64,000 nucleotides of DNA from Antedon mediterranea. Lineage: Eukaryota; Echinodermata; Crinoidea; Comatulida; Antedonidae. The notes under the pieces are model-generated. The model was given only the letters and a program-made list of their open reading frames with translations. It searched no databases and was not told the origin of the DNA. Both the position numbers and the translations under genes were made by a program. The DNA is taken from NCBI RefSeq assembly GCF_964355755.1, contig NC_092678.1, positions 14,664,922 through 14,728,921 of the forward strand, in the 5' to 3' direction. Below are positions 22,601-33,070 of the stretch, in pieces; position 1 is the first letter of the stretch, and the number at the start of each line of letters is the position of its first letter.

Positions 22601-25600
22601 AATTTAGCATAAAACCAATTTATTTTATTTTATATTATTAGGCTTATAAGATTGGCACTGAATGTGGAATTTCTGAAGAGACGATCGCCACTGTCATTAC
22701 ATATCTGAACGACATTGGAAAGATTATGTATTCCAGTACTGATGAGAAATTAAGAAACACTGTCATAACTAATCTTCACGTAATGATTAAGATGCTGAAG
22801 AAAGTGATCACAGTATTTACACCACTTATTAATGATGTAGGTAGACAATGGTACTATTACACTCTTTTATTGATACAAAACACGAATTTAATGTGGATGA
22901 ACTACGGTATAATACTGTACATATTGTTTTTTAAACTTACATCCATAGTTGATATTAATTCAACATATTTGTATGGCATTGTTTTATCGTTGAACAAAAC
23001 GTACATTATTTAACGTTTTAATTGTACACAGAAGCCAATGAGGACACAATGGTATACGTTTACGAACGACGGCATTATTGGGGAGAAGTTATTGTGCTTT
23101 TTATGGCAAAATCAAGACGCAAGTGACTTTGACGGTCCTAACCTGGCAGATGTATTCATAAAAGAATATCACTTTGAAATTCTTATAGATGTCATGAAGA
23201 TGTTTCGGCTGCTCTTTGAGATGAAATCTGTAAGCTCATAGCACATATGTGCCTTAATATATATTGATTATAAACATTTTTCCAGCATAAAGTGTAATTG
23301 TCTATAAAATCAACTATGTTTATAATAACAGAGAGATGAAGGCGGTAATCGGCAATTCTTGGTTCCCTGTAAGATGAAAAATGAAAATGAGAGTTTAAAA
23401 GTCACAAAAGATGACAAGCAGATGGTATCAGTCTACCTTACTCCGACAGACTTTCTTCCTGATGCTGTGTACCACACACTGGTGGTTGCATTTCTTGAAT
23501 TGATGACCGAAACAGATAGTGAAGTATTCAGGAACCGTAGTGATTTTAACTTTGAAGGACACAGAGTCAGTTTAGGTATCGTACAAATTAAGCGTGACGA
23601 TGAAAAACCACGCGCAATAAAGGTATGATATTAATTGTGTTTGTAAATGTTTAGATAGATTAGTGTTAAAGAGTCGCTATATAATCGAGTTTGAACAATA
23701 CCACAAATACCTCCAGTGGTACAATCGTTAGGACATCTGCATATCAAGCGGAAGGTTCCGGGTTCGAATCTCGATTGGGGTGATGTTTTCTCATTCTAAC
23801 ATATTTCGTCATCTTATCAGATTTTTTATTATTTTATATAATTTATTCGAAGTATAATAGTATCTTTTCTGTATATAAATTTGGTATTTATAATCTGAAA
23901 TTGCATAAAGCATATGCATAGGCTTAAATAATATGATTTTTTATAACCTACTTACAACTTTATTTTGTTGATTATCATATGAGTTGAATTACCTAATTAG
24001 TTTTAATGTTTCTTATAAGCTTGAAATATATCGTCGGACAATACGGGGTGACAACACAGAAGAGGTGTTACCACTACAAAAAAGTGTCTGCATGAAGGTA
24101 ACCAATGCATCTGTAATCAATTGACTTTTTTACAATTTTAAACAAGATGTTTACGTAGGCATAGAATACTAAAATATACGCTACGTTTTTGCTGTAGGTA
24201 TTAGATTACTTGAGGGACCAATTAAAAAGTGTTTGCAACATATACCATGGCATTGGCTATAATCTACGTGTGTCATGCGGTGCGTGTGATCCAAAGAACC
24301 ATCACTTAGTTGACCTTGAAAAGTGTTTGAAGAAAGATACAGTTCCATGTGGAACCGATACGTCTATGAATACAGCTCATATCAAGCGATATTTTTCTAC
24401 AGGTAAGTTTTTTTATCCATTCGTCCTTCGTCAATTTAATTACTTCATCTTAATTAAATCTTCATCTTTGTAATCATCATTATTCGTCATTAACAATGAT
24501 AAATACATATACTACAACATTATTTTATCTCAACTATTCTCGGACCTTCTGACGACGTCTGACAGAAGAGTTCAAATCATGTTTCAGTTATGAATGTATT
24601 CAACATCAAATATTCTTGAAACTATCGGTTTTAATTTTAATTATTACAGATCTGATATATTTCATTGATAGTTTAAAAATAAAACAGCTACCATTTTCTG
24701 AATTTATTATTCGAAAACTAAAGATACTTGTTCTTTCAGCAAATTAGTGTACAGTATTAGCTTTATTGCTATAGTGATTACAGCTAGACTTCTTCACTCA
24801 CATATGTTGTCCATGAGGGCTAATCTACATTTCATTTATAAGCCGTTAGATAACTGAAATAATAGTATTGTAATTATTGAAATTCAATATTCAATACAAA
24901 TATTACAAATAATTACTATACAAAAGTTATACAAACATTATAAAATATTATTGGTAAATGTCCTCAGTTATACTATGTAAAAAGTTTTTTACATAGTTTT
25001 ACATTTTTCGGTGATTGCTACAAAACAAATGTTGCGTGGACTGTTATATTTTTTAGGGCATAGGCCTACTATAAATGAAATCAGTCTTTTTTATTTTTAA
25101 GCAAATAAAAGACACATTGCTTCTAATTTTCCTATTTTTTGGTAAAATTAAAACACAGTGAAAATCACTAATTAACATAAATGAGGGATGAACGAATCCT
25201 CTGTGATCCAATATGGCTCTTGAAAATAGTGTAGCTGCTCCTGTTGAATACTATATCGTCCAGTAGGCCTATTATGTCTAGAGACAATAAACAGCACCTG
25301 TATTTTACTTGTCTGCTACTACCTTTCCATTGCATAGGTACTTGTGCCCTGGGTCGTCGCAAATGTAAAACCCATTCATGTCTCTGAACATGACATGATA
25401 CGGGGTAATATCATTTTCCTACAATAAAGCTTGTTAATTTGATTCCCCCGTTTTTAATTTTTTGAAACATACAGTAATTCCTATTATTATTTTTTCTCGA
25501 TCTGTTACAAATAATACTATACATTTTATCTTTGTGGGCATATCTAATATACTACAGTAGTGTAAACTAGCTTCGAAAGTTAAAATTTCCACTACTTTAC

Positions 25601-28600
25601 CAAAATACTAACATTTCTTTTTTCCCCATTTTTTTCGATCTTTTCAACCCAATTATTTTTTTGGCATTTCTTGTTATCATAACCATAAAAAAATACAAAA
25701 GAATGTACAGGGTCATCAACAAACTGTATTCCAAATTGTTTACAAACATAACGTTTTGAAGATAAACATTCTTTTGATTTTCATTTTTGGTTGAAAATGT
25801 ATTATATATTATATATAACCTGCAAACTTAATTTAAATAAGTTTCAATCGGCCTACTTGTTTTTATCTACAGCCAAAAGTATGAGCAATGTTAACCTACT
25901 GTTGCTTCTTAGTACATTTATAGCCATTTCCTTGTATAATACCAATATTCTTACAAAATCCTTTCTAATGATCCATCATTCGTTGTAATCGATAGTCTCA
26001 ACCCATTGTATTGGTTCCTAACTAAACCAAATGTCAATTTATTTATTAAAACTATCTATGTATTCTAGTAAAAGTAAAAGTCTTGTTTTCGCCAGCGAAG
26101 CTTCCTTTAATATAACATTTCTGATCAGTATCTTTTACGTCACCAACTATTAATTCTAATTTATTAGCAATAGCATTATCGGTCTCCTGCTTTTTAAAAC
26201 TGGTTTTACCATGTTTGCACATCAAGAGATTATTCCTCTGTTGTTCCTTTGTTCCTTTGAAAACTGATAATTTACATATATTAAAATAACAATTAAATGC
26301 ATTACATAGGGTATCAATGGAATTCCAAAACGTTTGATAAACCATCACTGCCTGAAGCCTTATTGGATTTCATTTCAAACGTGTTTTACATTCATCAATG
26401 TTTAGAATCCCTTCACATATTGCCTTGTTCTTCTGATAAGGCGCTGACTTTAGTATTATTTAGTAGGTAACTTAAAATACCTAAAATTGTGGTTCAGATC
26501 ATTATAATTTATAATCATTATAATGTAACCAGATGAATCTGGAGTTTCTATTTTGTATGGAAAAATGTATTGTATTGTTGTTTATGTTACAGGTGTTGTT
26601 GTGGCATCCAGTTCAACTACAGGTATGTTGTATTTATTATGGTATTGGTTTAGATTAAGTTAATATTAATTAAACTGTACAACTTTCTTCATTAAGCAAC
26701 TAAAAGACACATTTAATTTTCTTATTATTTGAGGTAAAATCACTGATTAACATAAATCGAGAGATGAAAAAATCCTCTGCGATCCAATCTGGCTCTTGAA
26801 AATAATAATAATAAATAATATATTTATATAGGATAAAACAATCAAATAACAGTGTATCTGTTTTACATTGTGGTCCTGTTTTAAGCAAAATATACAAAAG
26901 AGAAACTTAATTAAATATAATACAGTGTTTATGAAAAAAAATGAGATTTATATCTAGCCTTAAAGGAAGTAATTGTTGGTGCCGATTTAATATTAATTGG
27001 TAAACTGTTCCATATTTTTTACTAAGGGTGTATTTAGGTATTGTTACATTCAAATGTTCTACTCCACGTGTTGAGTGGGTGTGAATATCGCGAATCAATT
27101 CAATTTCATTTACTAATCTAATTGGTGCAAGGATGTAAACACATTTATACATTAGACATGCTAGGGAGAAATCTCGTTTCTCTTCAAGAGTTTGCCACGA
27201 TAGGTTCTGGATGATGTTGTCACCCCTTACATTAATATAATCGAAGTTGTTAGTTACAATTCGAGCAGCTCTTTTTTTATGTCGCTTTAAAATATTTTTG
27301 TTTAACTCTGTCGTATTTCCCCAGACTGTTATAGCATAATCACTACAAGGCTGAATTGTACTTATATAAGAGTTTCTAGTAACGGTTTACTTAAACTACT
27401 AGCCATTTGGATCAGCATATGTTGAATTTCAATGATATATTATATAATTATCAAAATCCATTGTTATTAACATAGTAATTATATGAAAGTGGTCAAACAT
27501 AGCTACTGAAACAGAACCAAGTTTTGAATGTTGGACACAGTGGTTGATTTTGGACCCTGTTACTTGTTTTATTAACCGTCCTAATTATTGAGGAGATCCC
27601 AGATTAGGCTGTAATTAATAATAATAATACTCTTTATTTCATATTCAAATGTACATATACAGCATTAAAGATACAAAGCTCTTTAACTAATATACATAAT
27701 TACATAATAAAACAATACACTAATAATACAAAAGCCCATGGACCACAAACCACCACAAATCATTATAATTACTGCCTTATTGAGATCTGTTAAAGATATT
27801 GGTCAGAGGTCGGATTCGATTGACTTGGGGATTGACTTTAGGAATAGTTACTATGTTTCAGCTTTCCATTCGCTATTATTTATATTACTATAGTTGCTAC
27901 TGATGCTGATGTTACTCCAGCTACACCAAATGAACCAACCTCAATGCCAGGTTAGTTGATTGTTTATTTTGTCCAACTCATCCAATGTTTCTAGTTTCAG
28001 TTTGAATTGTAGGCTATACAATTTTTCCTTTTTGTCTTAACATCAATAAAACAAATATCATTTAAAATGAACAGGGGTAGATCTATGATTTTTTTAAAGG
28101 AGAGCTACATATAATATTATAGTAGTTCATAATTTCATTTTTAGCTGTAAAAAGGAGGGAGCTTGCCCTAAGTACAACGCACTAGATCCACCCCTGTTAA
28201 TAATTGACAATAGGGACCTACATATTTTTGTAAATTACATTAAGGCAAGGTTTACAATTGGAAGGCAATGGGTTTTGAAAAACATTCATTTTTAACTAAT
28301 AACAAATATAATGTCAATACAGCCTTGTAGAATAACATCAAATAATGGTAAAACAAGCTATCGTGTTTAAAGAAAGTTATAGTAATAATAATAATATTCA
28401 TACTATTAGATCAACAAACGAAATTCTCTACCAAATCACATAAAATCTGAACTTCATAATTAGTCCTTTACTACTTTCAAATCTTCACTTTGGCAAATAT
28501 ATATTATATATACCTAACTTTTTCTTACCTTTATCCGCATTTTTCTTTTTAATTTTTATATGTGTTACTATGTTGTATTCACTGAACCACCACTTTGTAA

Positions 28601-29471
28601 ATCAGTAAATTTGAATTGAAAGTATATTTCAGTTTAAAGAAAGAACAAATAAATAAATGTCAAATATCAATCATCAGGACATAAGGATATACTATATACA
28701 AAAAAGAATATTAGAATATAAAATAAATAAATCCACATAATAATGGTACAGTTTCGACTCTTTAACACATAATGATATTATTATTAATAAAGCGTATTAT
28801 TACTATTATTAGAATTGAATGATGACGATTACAATGAACTGCTCACCGATGTATCTACTTGGTGGAAGAAACGTGGAAACATTCACATGCTGAGAGTGTT
28901 ACTTAGTGAGTTCACGAATCGTGATACAACCATTACTTTGAAAAAAATAGAGAGTGAAAGTACACCATATCATCTGCTTGGTCTACTTGAGGGTCCTGGA
29001 CTTCTCAAACCGGCAGACATTGGTATCCTCATTGAAGCTACTAATATATGCGGACTTCAGGGAGTTCAAGACGTGATTGCAAAAATTGTAAAATTACAGA
29101 ACTTCAAATGCATTCCATTCAAACATTTTTCTGAGCATCGAAGAAAATTGATAGCGTTTGGTCAGCAATTGAATACAGAGAACATGGTAACTATTGGCCG
29201 CCTTAAAGGCATTAAGGAGGTCAACAAATACACAGATCCGTTTTGGTTAATCTTGAAACTGGAAATGAAAGGCACACTTGCAGAAGGAGAAAAGATGGAG
29301 AAATTCATTACACTGCTTACAGATAGAAAGATGACGAAAGAAGTGGATGCATTGACAACACTAAAAGGTGAAACAAAGCAGTATAAGCCCATTCACAAAT
29401 TCAGCAGAAATGTGTTTGTAGTAGAATGGTTTGAGGGAATTGAAAACAATTATGATAAAAGGTTATTATGA
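13492..29471 (+). CDS. ROCO-family GTPase with C-terminal tandem DED-like domains (15 exons visible, 5' partial)
   Basis: Fifteen exons (entered separately) encode ~898 residues with every splice phase matching its neighbour, and no stop occurs inside the chain. Order: a linker of the PPE(I/V)..G..AI..Y type usually found after leucine-rich repeats; a Roc GTPase domain with P-loop GKEGAGKT, switch I STDGI, G3 DYAGQ and THMDE as G4; a COR-like region; a Cys/His module; two Ser/Thr/Pro-rich linker exons; and a last exon with two DED-like helical repeats. ROCO proteins (LRRK, MFHAS1 and DAPK relatives) use Roc nucleotide state to control an effector, and DEDs recruit caspase-8/FADD-type partners, so a cytosolic cell-death or immune-signalling adaptor is inferred. 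The 5' end, perhaps with leucine-rich repeats, is not in view. Degraded relatives follow at 29.5-31 and 38.5-44 kb. Confidence 0.85.
15057..15226. repeat. Minisatellite, CGAAGGCAAACATAAGGC-type units
   Basis: About nine imperfect copies of an 18-20-bp unit built on CGAAGGCAAACATAAGGC. It gives long but meaningless open frames on the minus strand (repeated CLP/FAF words). Confidence 0.85.
15483..15545. mobile_element. Fragment of Harbinger-like MITE
   Basis: ACTTGGTTTCTACTAG, then ACGCAACACAAGG and TTGACCAATCACAAGCGAT, closely resemble the left arm of the complete MITE at 59,871-60,049. No partner arm is found nearby. Confidence 0.6.
15690..15810 (-). repeat. Dispersed repeat with ACCG/ACCA tract, inverted copy
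   Basis: Reverse complement of the module at 3,299-3,425, including GTGCAACGCGACTCTAC and a TTGGTCGG tandem tract. The pair sits ~12 kb apart in opposite orientation. Confidence 0.65.
16781..16881 (+). CDS. ROCO-DED gene exon: Roc switch I
   Basis: Acceptor TTTATTAG, entry phase 2, exit phase 1 at donor GATG|GTGAGA. Reads FNSKEESTDGIVTTTVF, the switch I / G2 segment (consensus STxGI) that directly follows the P-loop in Roc domains. Joining to the previous exon restores an Arg codon. Confidence 0.85.
17197..17265 (+). CDS. ROCO-DED gene exon: Roc insert
   Basis: Acceptor CCTTTTTTCAG, phase 1 in and phase 1 out (69 bp, donor AAAG|GTAGGG). Encodes a charged helix (DVELAKKIRDQALVEKVNK). The symmetric phases would allow it to be skipped without loss of frame. 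Confidence 0.7.
17895..18005 (+). repeat. Partial duplicate of the switch I exon end and following intron
   Basis: Sequence from GGAAAAAGAAAACAAAAGTAG through GGTGAGAAATATCAGAAACA and the later CACATGTAGT..AATGCAAT stretch repeats 16,857-17,030 with deletions. The duplicate contains only the end of the exon, so it cannot serve as an alternative switch I. Confidence 0.65.
18456..18577 (+). CDS. ROCO-DED gene exon: Roc G3 / switch II
   Basis: Acceptor CAACCACAG, entry phase 1, exit phase 0 at AGG|GTAAGT. Reads VVSWLKRNDES then IWDYAGQLDYYITHR. The DxxG motif is DYAG, and the DYYITH tail is a hallmark of Roc domains. The frame running past the donor into the intron is not coding. Confidence 0.9.
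18738..21037. repeat. Palindromic tandem-array element, copy 2, inside ROCO intron
   Basis: Outer inverted termini are TAGGCTAGG..AATCTAT at both ends (~18,738 and ~21,037), then GTGAAACAAATTGCAAACA, then GAGCATCACACCTCTGTCAC (18,826; mirrored to 20,937). Inside, three head-to-tail units point one way (marks near 18,935, 19,272 and 19,642) and the rest point the other way (near 20,191 and 20,531). It is the most complete copy of the family at 1.16-3.28 kb, and lies wholly between Roc exons. Confidence 0.8.
21536..21625 (+). CDS. ROCO-DED gene exon: Roc core strand
   Basis: Acceptor TTTTTTCCAG, phase 0 in and out (30 codons), donor ATA|GTGAGT. Reads FFLTNRVSYCVAFNVMDKL. It continues the THR(Q)xFLTxRxxYxxxF pattern that follows G3 in Roc domains. 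Confidence 0.85.
21722..21913 (+). CDS. ROCO-DED gene exon: Roc G4
   Basis: Acceptor TATTTTAG, 64 codons, phase 0, donor GAG|GTAATA. FWIRSIYEHT matches the WLxSIxxHT helix, and PPISLVATHMDE is the G4 specificity loop (T[K/H]xD) that selects guanine. This completes a Roc GTPase with G1, G2, G3 and G4 visible. Confidence 0.88.
22113..22355 (+). CDS. ROCO-DED gene exon: end of Roc / start of COR
   Basis: Acceptor ACTAATTTTAG, 81 codons, donor GAG|GTAAAG. Contains YMVDNT, a Roc C-terminal strand, and VPLKWVTMQEKL, the entry to COR (consensus IPxxWxxLExxL). Phase 0 on both sides. Confidence 0.85.
22642..22836 (+). CDS. ROCO-DED gene exon: COR winged-helix part
   Basis: 65 codons from acceptor ATTATTAG to donor GAT|GTAGGT. 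Reads GISEETIATVITYLNDIGKIMYSS, the COR winged-helix pattern (Lxx..G.i.yf). A close paralogous exon sits at 38,523-38,650. Confidence 0.85.
23032..23229 (+). CDS. ROCO-DED gene exon: COR
   Basis: 66 codons, acceptor TGTACACAG, donor TCT|GTAAGC. Contains GIIGEKLLCFLW and LIDVMKMFRLLFE. The helix before the donor fits the COR 'lxlLxxFxL' segment. No counterpart survives in the downstream pseudogene. Confidence 0.8.
23332..23622 (+). CDS. ROCO-DED gene exon: COR C-terminal half
   Basis: 97 codons. Begins near RQFLVPCKM, the conserved 'flVPxxL' strand of COR, and continues YLTPTDFLPDAVYHTLVVAFLELM. Donor AAG|GTATGA. The paralogue at 40,583-40,882 is highly similar. Confidence 0.85.
23709..23781 (+). 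other. tRNA-like sequence (pseudogene or SINE head)
   Basis: 73 nt that fold as a degraded cloverleaf: acceptor ACCTCCA/TTGGGGT with one mismatch, A-box-like TGGTACAATCGTTAGGAC, an anticodon stem TCTGC/GCGGA around ATATCAA, and B box GGGTTCGAATCTC. The implied anticodon (ATC) is not a normal one. It lies in a ROCO intron. A functional tRNA is unlikely. Confidence 0.55.
24020..24097 (+). CDS. ROCO-DED gene exon: 26-codon COR segment
   Basis: Acceptor TTCTTATAAG, donor AAG|GTAACC, phase 0. Reads LEIYRRTIRG and EEVLPLQKSVCMK. A truncated remnant of the same exon is at about 41,082-41,108. Confidence 0.75.
24198..24402 (+). CDS. ROCO-DED gene exon: Cys/His-rich module after COR
   Basis: 68 codons plus one base. 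Starts VLDYLRDQLKSVC, then CGACDPKNHHLVDLEKCL, VPCGT and HIKRYF. The CxxC...HH...C...C pattern suggests a small zinc-binding module like those after COR in MFHAS1-type ROCO proteins. Exit phase 1 starts a run of phase-1 linker exons. Confidence 0.8.
24403..26592 (+). other. Intron
   Basis: AT-rich. A stretch at ~25,200-25,600 and another at ~26,440-26,590 have clear counterparts in the pseudogene locus (~41,110-41,460 and ~41,525-41,690), showing that introns were duplicated with the exons. A ~98-codon minus-strand frame at 26,052-26,348 has no recognisable domain; I do not support it as a gene. Confidence 0.6.
26593..26622 (+). CDS. ROCO-DED gene 30-bp linker micro-exon
   Basis: Acceptor TATGTTACAG, donor ACAG|GTATGT, phase 1-1. 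Encodes GVVVASSSTT with the split Gly. Near-identical 30-bp exons occur in the paralogous locus at 41,692-41,721 and 42,862-42,891, which is strong evidence that it is real. Confidence 0.75.
26920..27400 (-). pseudogene. LINE (CR1/L2/Jockey-like) C-terminal fragment in ROCO intron
   Basis: Minus strand reads SDYAITVWGNT, then NILKRHKKRAARIV and EKRDFSLACLMYKCV in one frame, ending HSTRGVEHLNVTIPKY and KKYGTVYQ. This is the post-RT region common to CR1/L2-type LINE ORF2 proteins. Only ~150 codons remain and both ends are truncated. It is antisense to the host gene. Confidence 0.7.
27618..27765 (-). mobile_element. Probable LINE 3' tail
   Basis: Minus strand ends GAAATAAAGAGTATTATTATT-type, a 3' UTR with AATAAA and a short-repeat tail. 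It may belong to the same element class as the fragment at 26.9-27.4 kb, but the intervening order does not prove it. Confidence 0.4.
27894..27950 (+). CDS. ROCO-DED gene 57-bp linker exon
   Basis: Acceptor TTACTATAG, donor CCAG|GTTAGT, phase 1-1, 19 codons rich in Thr, Pro, Ala and Asp (TPATPNEPTSMP). A flexible tether between the GTPase/COR part and the DED-like end. Confidence 0.7.
28813..29471 (+). CDS. ROCO-DED gene terminal exon: tandem DED-like domains
   Basis: Acceptor CTATTATTAG, entry phase 1, stop TGA at 29,469. First repeat: MLRVLLSEF ... YHLLGLLEGPGLLKPADIGIL, fitting the DED pattern LkxLl...L..Le..GLL...nl..L. Second repeat: RRKLIAFGQQL ... FWLILKLEMKGTLAEGEKMEKF, the same pattern with weaker sequence. 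Death effector domains form homotypic filaments with FADD or caspase-8-like proteins. The last ~35 residues are unique. An alternative donor at AAAG|GTGAAA (near 29,367) is in phase 1 and could splice to 29,528, giving a longer isoform. Confidence 0.8.
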
Positions 29472-29527
29472 TGTTATATTTATCAGCATGGATATTGTAA
29501 CTACTGTACTAAAATACTTTCTTTATA

Positions 29528-30980
29528 GATGAACAATCAAGAAGTGAAGCTGGACCATCAAGTAATACAGAAAGTATGTTTTTTATTTTTTTTTTCACTC
29601 TAACAAAAAGTGAAAATTGTGTTACAAATTCACTTTGAGTATTGTACTTATTTAATAGCATTTGTATACGTTTTATCGATCTAATAGGGTCACAAACTGA
29701 ATTGTATGTAAACATAAATACTATATTGGCCTATAATGTTTTCGTCTTTAAACGGTATAGATAAGAAAAATAAGTTGTTTCTAATAATTTAAGTGGCCTG
29801 CCATGCATACCAGCATGTATCGCATGCAAATTTATATTTTTGAACCTAATCTATAATTGTAAAGCATTTACTGTATAGCAGTCAAATAATTATGTTTGGA
29901 ACTGAAGTTTAATGAGGTGCAGTTAAGATGTATGTTCTGATGTGGTACTTTAGTGAATGATTTCAATGCCATTTTGCCAATTGTATTACAGTTTGGTTCT
30001 ATAAAGTTACCAAAAAGTTACAAAAAAATTGAAAAATATATAAAATAACAAGTTAAATCTTAATATTTTATGTTGTTGATTAGTTCTCTTTAGAAGTTTA
30101 AATAAAATGTTATAGTAATAGTATTCATCATCATGGATATTGTAATTACTTTTCTAAAATACTTTTGTTATAGGTAAATGATCAAGAAGTGAAGCTGGAC
30201 CATCAAGCAATGCAGAAAGTATGTTTTATTTCAATAGAGTTAGAGTCCTAATATTCTACTTATTTAGACTTTTATTGCAGAATTGTGTAATTTCTTGTTT
30301 ACATTAATATTTTTTAATTGTGAGTTGCAGTTCTTATTTGATAGTATTGAGGCATTTTCTAGACTATTTACAGTATGGTATATATATAATTCATGGGTGA
30401 AAATACCAGGAGTGGATTGCAGTAAGGTCTTAAGCCTGGTCTTAGACTTAAGCCACAGATGAAACCCTTAGCAACGATGGTCTTAGATTAAAAATAATTG
30501 CAATATGAAGTCTAAGCCTAAGACTATCAACGATATGATCTTAGATTCTGTGCCTCCATGCGTGCCTAGCGGCGCGATGCGAGCATGCAGCCGCACGATG
30601 CGAGCGCACAGGTTAAAGTACCTAGGCCAGCAATAAACATCATGGCGAATTTTTTAAATTGAATTATTGTTATAGTAATTTAATAAAAAAACAATTTTTC
30701 TATTTCTTTTATTTTTCAAATTTATCATAGATTTATATATATATATAAAACCAAAAACATAGAAATTTGTATTTACTTTGTTGTAGAATTATCAGCCAGC
30801 AACAACAACAGTATCTGAATGGTGTGATGAACATTCCCAAAGAAATCTAAACAAAATGAAAATGGCAATCGGCGAGCTCAAGTTCAAGAGCAGGAAGACA
30901 AGATGAAAGAATTCATTAAGAAACTTGATGAAAAGAAAATAATTAATGAAGTTAATGAATTGACGAGTTTAGATAATTGA
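29528..30980 (+). pseudogene. Remnant linker and DED exons of a further ROCO-DED copy
   Basis: Three exon-like blocks follow the gene. At 29,528-29,574 (acceptor CTTTATAG, donor GAAA|GTATGT) a phase-1 exon reads DEQSRSEAGPSSNTE. At ~30,177-30,222 an almost identical block, with matching intron flanks, has an in-frame TGA. At ~30,787-30,979 a DED-type exon start is followed by a frameshift: SEWCDEHSQRNLNKMKM in one frame and EDKMKEFIKKL ... EVNELTSLDN-stop in another, with the middle of the domain deleted. The first block might still be used by the upstream gene. The rest is dead. Confidence 0.65.
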
Positions 30981-31129
30981 TATTTCCATTCCAATTTTTT
31001 ACTACTCCACTCCCAAAGACTTTTAATAAGACTTTGTGTATGTAAAGCATCATGTGTACATGATTGTCTTATGAAACTTTGAGGGTCCCTAATGATCAGC
31101 AATTGCTAGACGGATCATCATCATTAAAT

Positions 31130-31545
31130 ATGGTTAAAAAAGTGGCATAACGGCTATGAGCGCTCACTGGCTAAACCCAGGGGCCCCAGAGCTTATGGGG
31201 CTCCTTAACAGTGCCTAGAGGGAAAACGGGCATTCAAATATGTCGAAAAAGGCTAAAAATGTCCAGGGCCTACAGCGTTGGAGGGCCACTTATGTTTCCT
31301 AAACCAGGGGCCTTCTGCGTTATGCTTTGCTACTGCTTGCCAGGCTTTGCTATTGCTTACCTGGAGAGCCCCTCTCTCCGAAGAGAAGTTTAACATACAT
31401 AACCATATCAACGCCCCCACCCCCACCCGATAATGGTATAGTCCATTCAACATCGCACACTAATGAGACATACCTACATCAGATTGTCTTCATTTGTTTT
31501 AACACTGTTTTGTGTGTACGTCAACAAGAAACGAACTGAAAAAGT
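31130..31545. other. GC-richer repeat-like stretch, no gene
   Basis: Locally GC-richer than the surroundings (CCCAGGGGCCCCAGAGC and similar words). Short frames exist on both strands with no recognisable domain. Confidence 0.4.
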
Positions 31546-31549
31546 GGAA

Positions 31550-32310
31550 AACACAAAGATAACGAAGCGAAGTGTCATACTCTGTTATCACACTAGTGAA
31601 ATATGTGAATTTGTACAGGCTTTGCTGTCAGTGATTCGTTGAAAGTCGATATTTTAGGGTGTTCCCTAAAATAGAAAATAAGAGATACGTTTTAAACCGC
31701 TATTCTAGGCTAGGAGAAGACTAACTAGAATAGAAACCGATACATTCTAATAATTCCTAAGTTAAACTACTAAGAAAACAAAGATAATAAAGCTAAGTGT
31801 CGTACTCTGTTATCACGCTAGTGAAATACGTGAATTAGTACAGACTTTGCTATCAGTGATTCGTTAAAAATCGATATTTTAGGTTGTTCCCTAAAATAGA
31901 AAGAAAGAGATACGTCTCAATCCGTTATTCTAGGCTAGAAAAAGATTAGAATAGAAACCGATACGTTTCTAAAACTCCTGAGTGGAACTACTAAGAAAAC
32001 AAAGACAACAAAGCGTCAAACTCTGTTATCACGCTAGTGAAATACGGGAATTAGTATAGGCTTTGCTATCAGTGATTCGTTGAAAATCGATATTCTAGGA
32101 TGTTCCCTGAAATATAAAATAAAATATACGTTTCAAGCCGTTATTCTAGGCTAGAAGACGACTAACTAGAATAGAAACCGATACGTTCTTAGAATTTCTA
32201 AGTGGAAATACTAAGAAAACAAAGATAACAAAGCTAAGTGTCGTACTCTGTTATCACGCTAGTGAAATACGTGAATTAGTACAGGCTTTGCGATCAAGGA
32301 TTTGTGGTTT
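31550..32310. repeat. ~220-bp tandem repeat, about 3.4 copies
   Basis: The unit, from ACAAAGATAACAAAGC through CTCTGTTATCACGCTAGTG and GTGATTCGTTGAAA to AGAATAGAAACCGATACGTT, recurs starting near 31,552, 31,777, 31,998 and 32,217. Copies differ by point changes and small indels. Satellite-like. Confidence 0.85.
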
Positions 32311-33034
32311 CGTGAATATGCTGGATCAACTTCAGTATTGAATTATCTTATGGCGGGATCTGTCCACTTATTTGTATAAAGTTATTTATAAGGAAAGTTG
32401 GCTCTGTTTTTTTTTATAAAGAGAGCCAGTTGAAATATAATGCCCTATCATTGGGGGGAGGGGTGGTGGTGTGGTATTTTTAGAATTGGTTCAACCATTG
32501 GTATTTGATTATTTTGTGAGAAAACATCGCTGAATCATTTATATTAAGTTATAATAAGGCAAATTGCGTATTATGGATTACATTATGAATCAAACATTTA
32601 CACTCTACTGATTGGTTGAAAGTTTCACATGATTAAATATATTTTAGATTATTGTTTAACAAATAGTAAATAATATTATATAAATTACGTCACATGACTA
32701 CTAATGCACATTCAGCTTTTTTTGTAATTGAAAACCAACCAGTAGAGTGCGCCATTTGTTTTGCTTAGCTGCAAAAATCCGAGCACCACATTCTTTAACT
32801 AGAGCCTTATTTTGACATTCGATTCAAGGTGGAAGTGACGAATAAATTGAATACAAATTTACTTTAGAACTGTAGGTGTGTTTAAATGTTTGATTCATAA
32901 TATAAAAACAAATATACATTGGTTGCCTACTTATTTATATTGTAGATGTATGTATCAAGATTTACTTGTCAGTATGTTTATCTTGGGTCATAGTTTGTGG
33001 AACCAAAGTACACTCAACTGCTCTACATGTTACA

Positions 33035-33070
<36 letters not shown>

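Noticed and set aside
23709-23781. Functional tRNA gene
   Set aside because: Acceptor and T-arm mismatches and an unusual anticodon point to a pseudogene or SINE head.
26052-26348. 98-codon minus-strand frame in a ROCO intron
   Set aside because: No recognisable domain, no homologue in the duplicated intron, and no promoter or poly(A) context seen.
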